Positions 7,413-8,852 of a DNA stretch of 8,852 bases are shown here, in pieces (positions within the stretch are counted from its first letter, which is position 1; every line of letters starts with the position of its first letter). Source of the stretch: Bacteroidaceae bacterium (GTDB lineage Bacteria; Bacteroidota; Bacteroidia; Bacteroidales; Barnesiellaceae_A); assembly GCA_017561285.1 (NCBI GenBank), contig JAFZDG010000019.1:1-8852 (forward strand), read 5' to 3'. The notes below the pieces were generated by a model. That model was not told the DNA's origin and did not search any database. It was given only the letters and a program-made list of their open reading frames with translations. Made by a program: the position numbers and the translations under genes.

Positions 7413-8669
7413 TTATTGTTTACGGTCGGTATTCACCCACTTATATAGCTTGTCCGAAGGACGTATCTTTTGGTCGAGTTTGATAGAGAAGTGTTGACCT
7501 TTGGTCGCTTTATCGACACTTTCAAGTGCCACGCGTATCTCCTCAACAACAACAAAGAGTGCTCCGGTTGTGGGGCCTGTGATGAGAATCTCTTCGCCAA
7601 CCGATAGCTCTCCACTCTCGAGTAAAAATTCGGCTACACCCAAGTTTGAGAAGTATTTTACCCCCTTGCCTATATATTCTTTGCGTTTGGTAGCCGACGA
7701 GCCGTAATTTTTCGACCACTCGCCCAGACGTTGTCCCAGATAGTATCCATCCCAGAAACCACGATTGAATACGGTCGATAAGCGGGTATTCCACTCTTCG
7801 ATGCGCTCATCGGTAAAGGTGTCGTTGAGGCAGGCTTCTATTGCTTCGTTGTAGCACGAAACTACGTTGCTCACATATTCGGGACCTCTGGCACGACATT
7901 CAATCTTGAAGACTCTCACGCCCGAGTCTATGAGTTTGTTGAGGAAGTGTATGGTTTTGAGGTCTTTGGGCGACATGATATATTGGTTTTCAATAGCCAG
8001 TTCTTCGCCTGTTTCGCGGTCGGTTACTTGATATGCACGACGGCATATTTGCATACAACCTCCACGATTGGCCGAGTGATTCATTTCGTGCAGGCTCAAA
8101 TAGCACTTGCCCGATACAGCCATACACAAAGCTCCATGGCAGAACATCTCGATGCGGATGGGCTTGCCGGCAGGGCCTACAATATTTTCTTCGTGGATAG
8201 CGCGGTATATGTGAGCCACTTGATCCATATTCAACTCGCGAGCCAACACCACGACATCGGCAAATTGAGCATAAAAGCGCAATGCCTCTACGTTCGATAT
8301 GTTGAGTTGTGTAGATAGATGCACTTCTACACCAATGCTGCGGGCATATGACATTGCAGCCACATCGCTTGCAATGATAGCCGAAATTCCGGCATCGCGG
8401 GCCGCATTGATAATTTTTCGCATCAACTCCATATCGTTGTCATAGATGATGGTGTTGACGGTAAGGTAGCTCTTCAGTCCGTTTTGGTCGCATATTTGAG
8501 CTATATTGTGAAGGTCATCGATGGTAAAGTTTACCGATGAACGAGCACGCATATTCAGTCCTTCGATACCAAAGTAAATCGAGTCGGCTCCGGCTTGTAT
8601 GGCCGCTTGCAACGATTCGTAGCAACCTACAGGAGCCATAATTTCAAATTCTTCTCTCTTCATAGTCAT
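7413..8669 (-). CDS. U32-family peptidase-like protein, probably TrhP-type tRNA hydroxylation protein
   Basis: A 418-residue cytoplasmic protein with no signal peptide. The N-terminal two thirds form the U32 alpha/beta-barrel-like domain, beginning EIMAPVGCYESLQAAIQAG (9-27) with IYFGIEGLNMRA (31-42). The U32 signature is complete: EMFCHGALCMAVSGKCYLS at 174-192. Cys177, Cys182 and Cys189, together with Cys205 and Cys209 of NRGGCMQIC, are candidates for metal or Fe-S ligation. The C-terminal part (about 330-415, GVAEFLLESGELSVGEEILITGP) resembles the small beta domain at the end of E. coli YegQ/TrhP. In E. coli and Bacillus that family acts in 5-hydroxyuridine formation at the tRNA wobble position. 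Some U32 members are described as collagenases, so peptidase activity cannot be excluded. The chain starts MTMKREEF; the second Met at 8663 fits the start seen in relatives about as well. It is first in the operon, directly behind a strong promoter. Confidence 0.9.
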   Translation of the reverse strand: MTMKREEFEIMAPVGCYESLQAAIQAGADSIYFGIEGLNMRARSSVNFTIDDLHNIAQICDQNGLKSYLTVNTIIYDNDMELMRKIINAARDAGISAIIASDVAAMSYARSIGVEVHLSTQLNISNVEALRFYAQFADVVVLARELNMDQVAHIYRAIHEENIVGPAGKPIRIEMFCHGALCMAVSGKCYLSLHEMNHSANRGGCMQICRRAYQVTDRETGEELAIENQYIMSPKDLKTIHFLNKLIDSGVRVFKIECRARGPEYVSNVVSCYNEAIEACLNDTFTDERIEEWNTRLSTVFNRGFWDGYYLGQRLGEWSKNYGSSATKRKEYIGKGVKYFSNLGVAEFLLESGELSVGEEILITGPTTGALFVVVEEIRVALESVDKATKGQHFSIKLDQKIRPSDKLYKWVNTDRKQ

Positions 8670-8697
8670 TTTGGGGTATGATTCTATTTATATGTTG

Positions 8698-8728
8698 CAA
8701 AGATAGCGATAAGCGAGAGGAGAACAAA
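8698..8728 (-). promoter_or_regulatory. Bacteroidota-type promoter for the U32-TPR-barrel operon
   Basis: Reading the minus strand, TTTG at 8728-8725 is followed after 19 bp by TATCTTTG at 8705-8698. This is an exact fit to the -33 TTTG and -7 TAnnTTTG elements used by the Bacteroidota primary sigma factor. Transcription would begin near 8690, giving a leader of about 20-30 nt before the ATG at 8669 or 8663. The -33 element abuts the left arm of the 20-bp inverted repeat (8726-8745), and most of the promoter lies inside the first copy of a 62-bp repeat. The minus strand has no clear Shine-Dalgarno before the start, only an A-rich stretch. Confidence 0.85.
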
Positions 8729-8767
8729 ATAAACTTGTTTATTTTTTATCCCGAGCATAGCTATCTT
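8706..8767. repeat. 62-bp direct repeat, gene-proximal copy (carries the promoter)
   Basis: Identical over 62 bp to 8784-8845. It begins GCGATAAGCGAGAGGAG, contains the inverted repeat AAAATAAAC-TT-GTTTATTTT (8726-8745), and ends CATAGCTATCTT. ATAGCTAT (8757-8764) is itself palindromic. The terminal GCTATCTT (8760-8767) pairs with AAGATAGC at 8700-8707, part of which is the -7 box, giving an 8-bp long-range inverted repeat. The promoter's -33 element is inside this copy and the -7 element overlaps its left edge. Confidence 0.95.
8726..8745. repeat. 20-bp inverted repeat at the -33 region (second copy at 8804-8823)
   Basis: AAAATAAAC, TT, GTTTATTTT: 9-bp perfect arms around 2 bp. On the minus strand it lies immediately upstream of and overlapping the -33 element TTTG, the position where an activator or repressor dimer would act. 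The same sequence is repeated 78 bp away. It may be an operator, or simply part of a mobile or dispersed promoter repeat. Confidence 0.7.
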
Positions 8768-8783
8768 CGGCCACAGCCAAAGT

Positions 8784-8845
8784 GCGATAAGCGAGAGGAG
8801 AACAAAATAAACTTGTTTATTTTTTATCCCGAGCATAGCTATCTT
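8784..8845. repeat. 62-bp direct repeat, distal copy (degenerate promoter)
   Basis: A perfect second copy of 8706-8767, offset by exactly 78 bp and separated from it by 16 bp (8768-8783). It keeps the -33 TTTG (8803-8806 as CAAA) and the 20-bp inverted repeat (8804-8823). The flanking sequence differs: where the proximal copy has CAAAGATAGCG, this one has CAAAGTGCG, so the minus strand reads GCACTTTG instead of TATCTTTG. The TA of the -7 box is lost and the spacing shortened to 17 bp. The residual CAAAG suggests the duplicated unit was originally longer than 62 bp. Confidence 0.95.
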
Positions 8846-8852
8846 GGGTGTA

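Noticed and set aside
7947..8318. Plus-strand open frame of 123 codons opposite the U32 gene
   Set aside because: It lies entirely antisense to the U32 signature region and shows no recognisable domain or promoter.
8706..8845. The two 62-bp repeats as a minimal CRISPR array
   Set aside because: Units are too long, there are only two with one 16-bp spacer, no cas genes are present, and the unit contains a promoter.

Overview
The window is a compact stretch of a Bacteroidales (phylum Bacteroidota) chromosome, with every recognisable gene on the minus strand. The assignment rests on three things seen here. There is a textbook Bacteroidota-type promoter, TTTG-N19-TATCTTTG, ahead of the first gene. 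There is a paired exported TPR protein and SusC/TonB-receptor-like outer-membrane barrel. The start codons lack clear Shine-Dalgarno sequences. Genus or family cannot be decided from this window.

Layout, in the direction of transcription (high to low coordinate): (1) 8670-8852 is a non-coding promoter region built from two identical 62-bp direct repeats at a 78-bp period. The gene-proximal copy supplies an intact promoter; the distal copy keeps the -33 element but has a degenerate -7 element. (2) 8669-2707 is a tight three-gene cluster: a U32-family peptidase/TrhP-like protein, an 11-bp gap, a 993-aa exported TPR-repeat protein, a 24-bp gap, and a 562-aa outer-membrane beta-barrel protein. 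(3) 2404-2706 is about 300 bp of non-coding DNA dense in inverted repeats. These include a perfect 20-bp palindrome and a nested cluster just after the barrel gene's stop codon. The region must hold the end of the first operon and the topA promoter. (4) 2403-64 is topA (DNA topoisomerase I). (5) After 5 bp, the first 19 codons of a gene that looks like uracil phosphoribosyltransferase (upp) run off the left edge.

Functionally, topA and the upp-like gene are housekeeping. The middle operon mixes a probable cytoplasmic RNA-modification protein (U32) with two exported proteins of unknown function. The exported pair (periplasmic TPR scaffold plus outer-membrane barrel with a short conserved-looking N-terminal segment and no room for a TonB plug) is the best candidate here for an undercharacterised envelope system. 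There is no CRISPR array, RNA gene, transposase, phage gene or recognisable defence system in the window.
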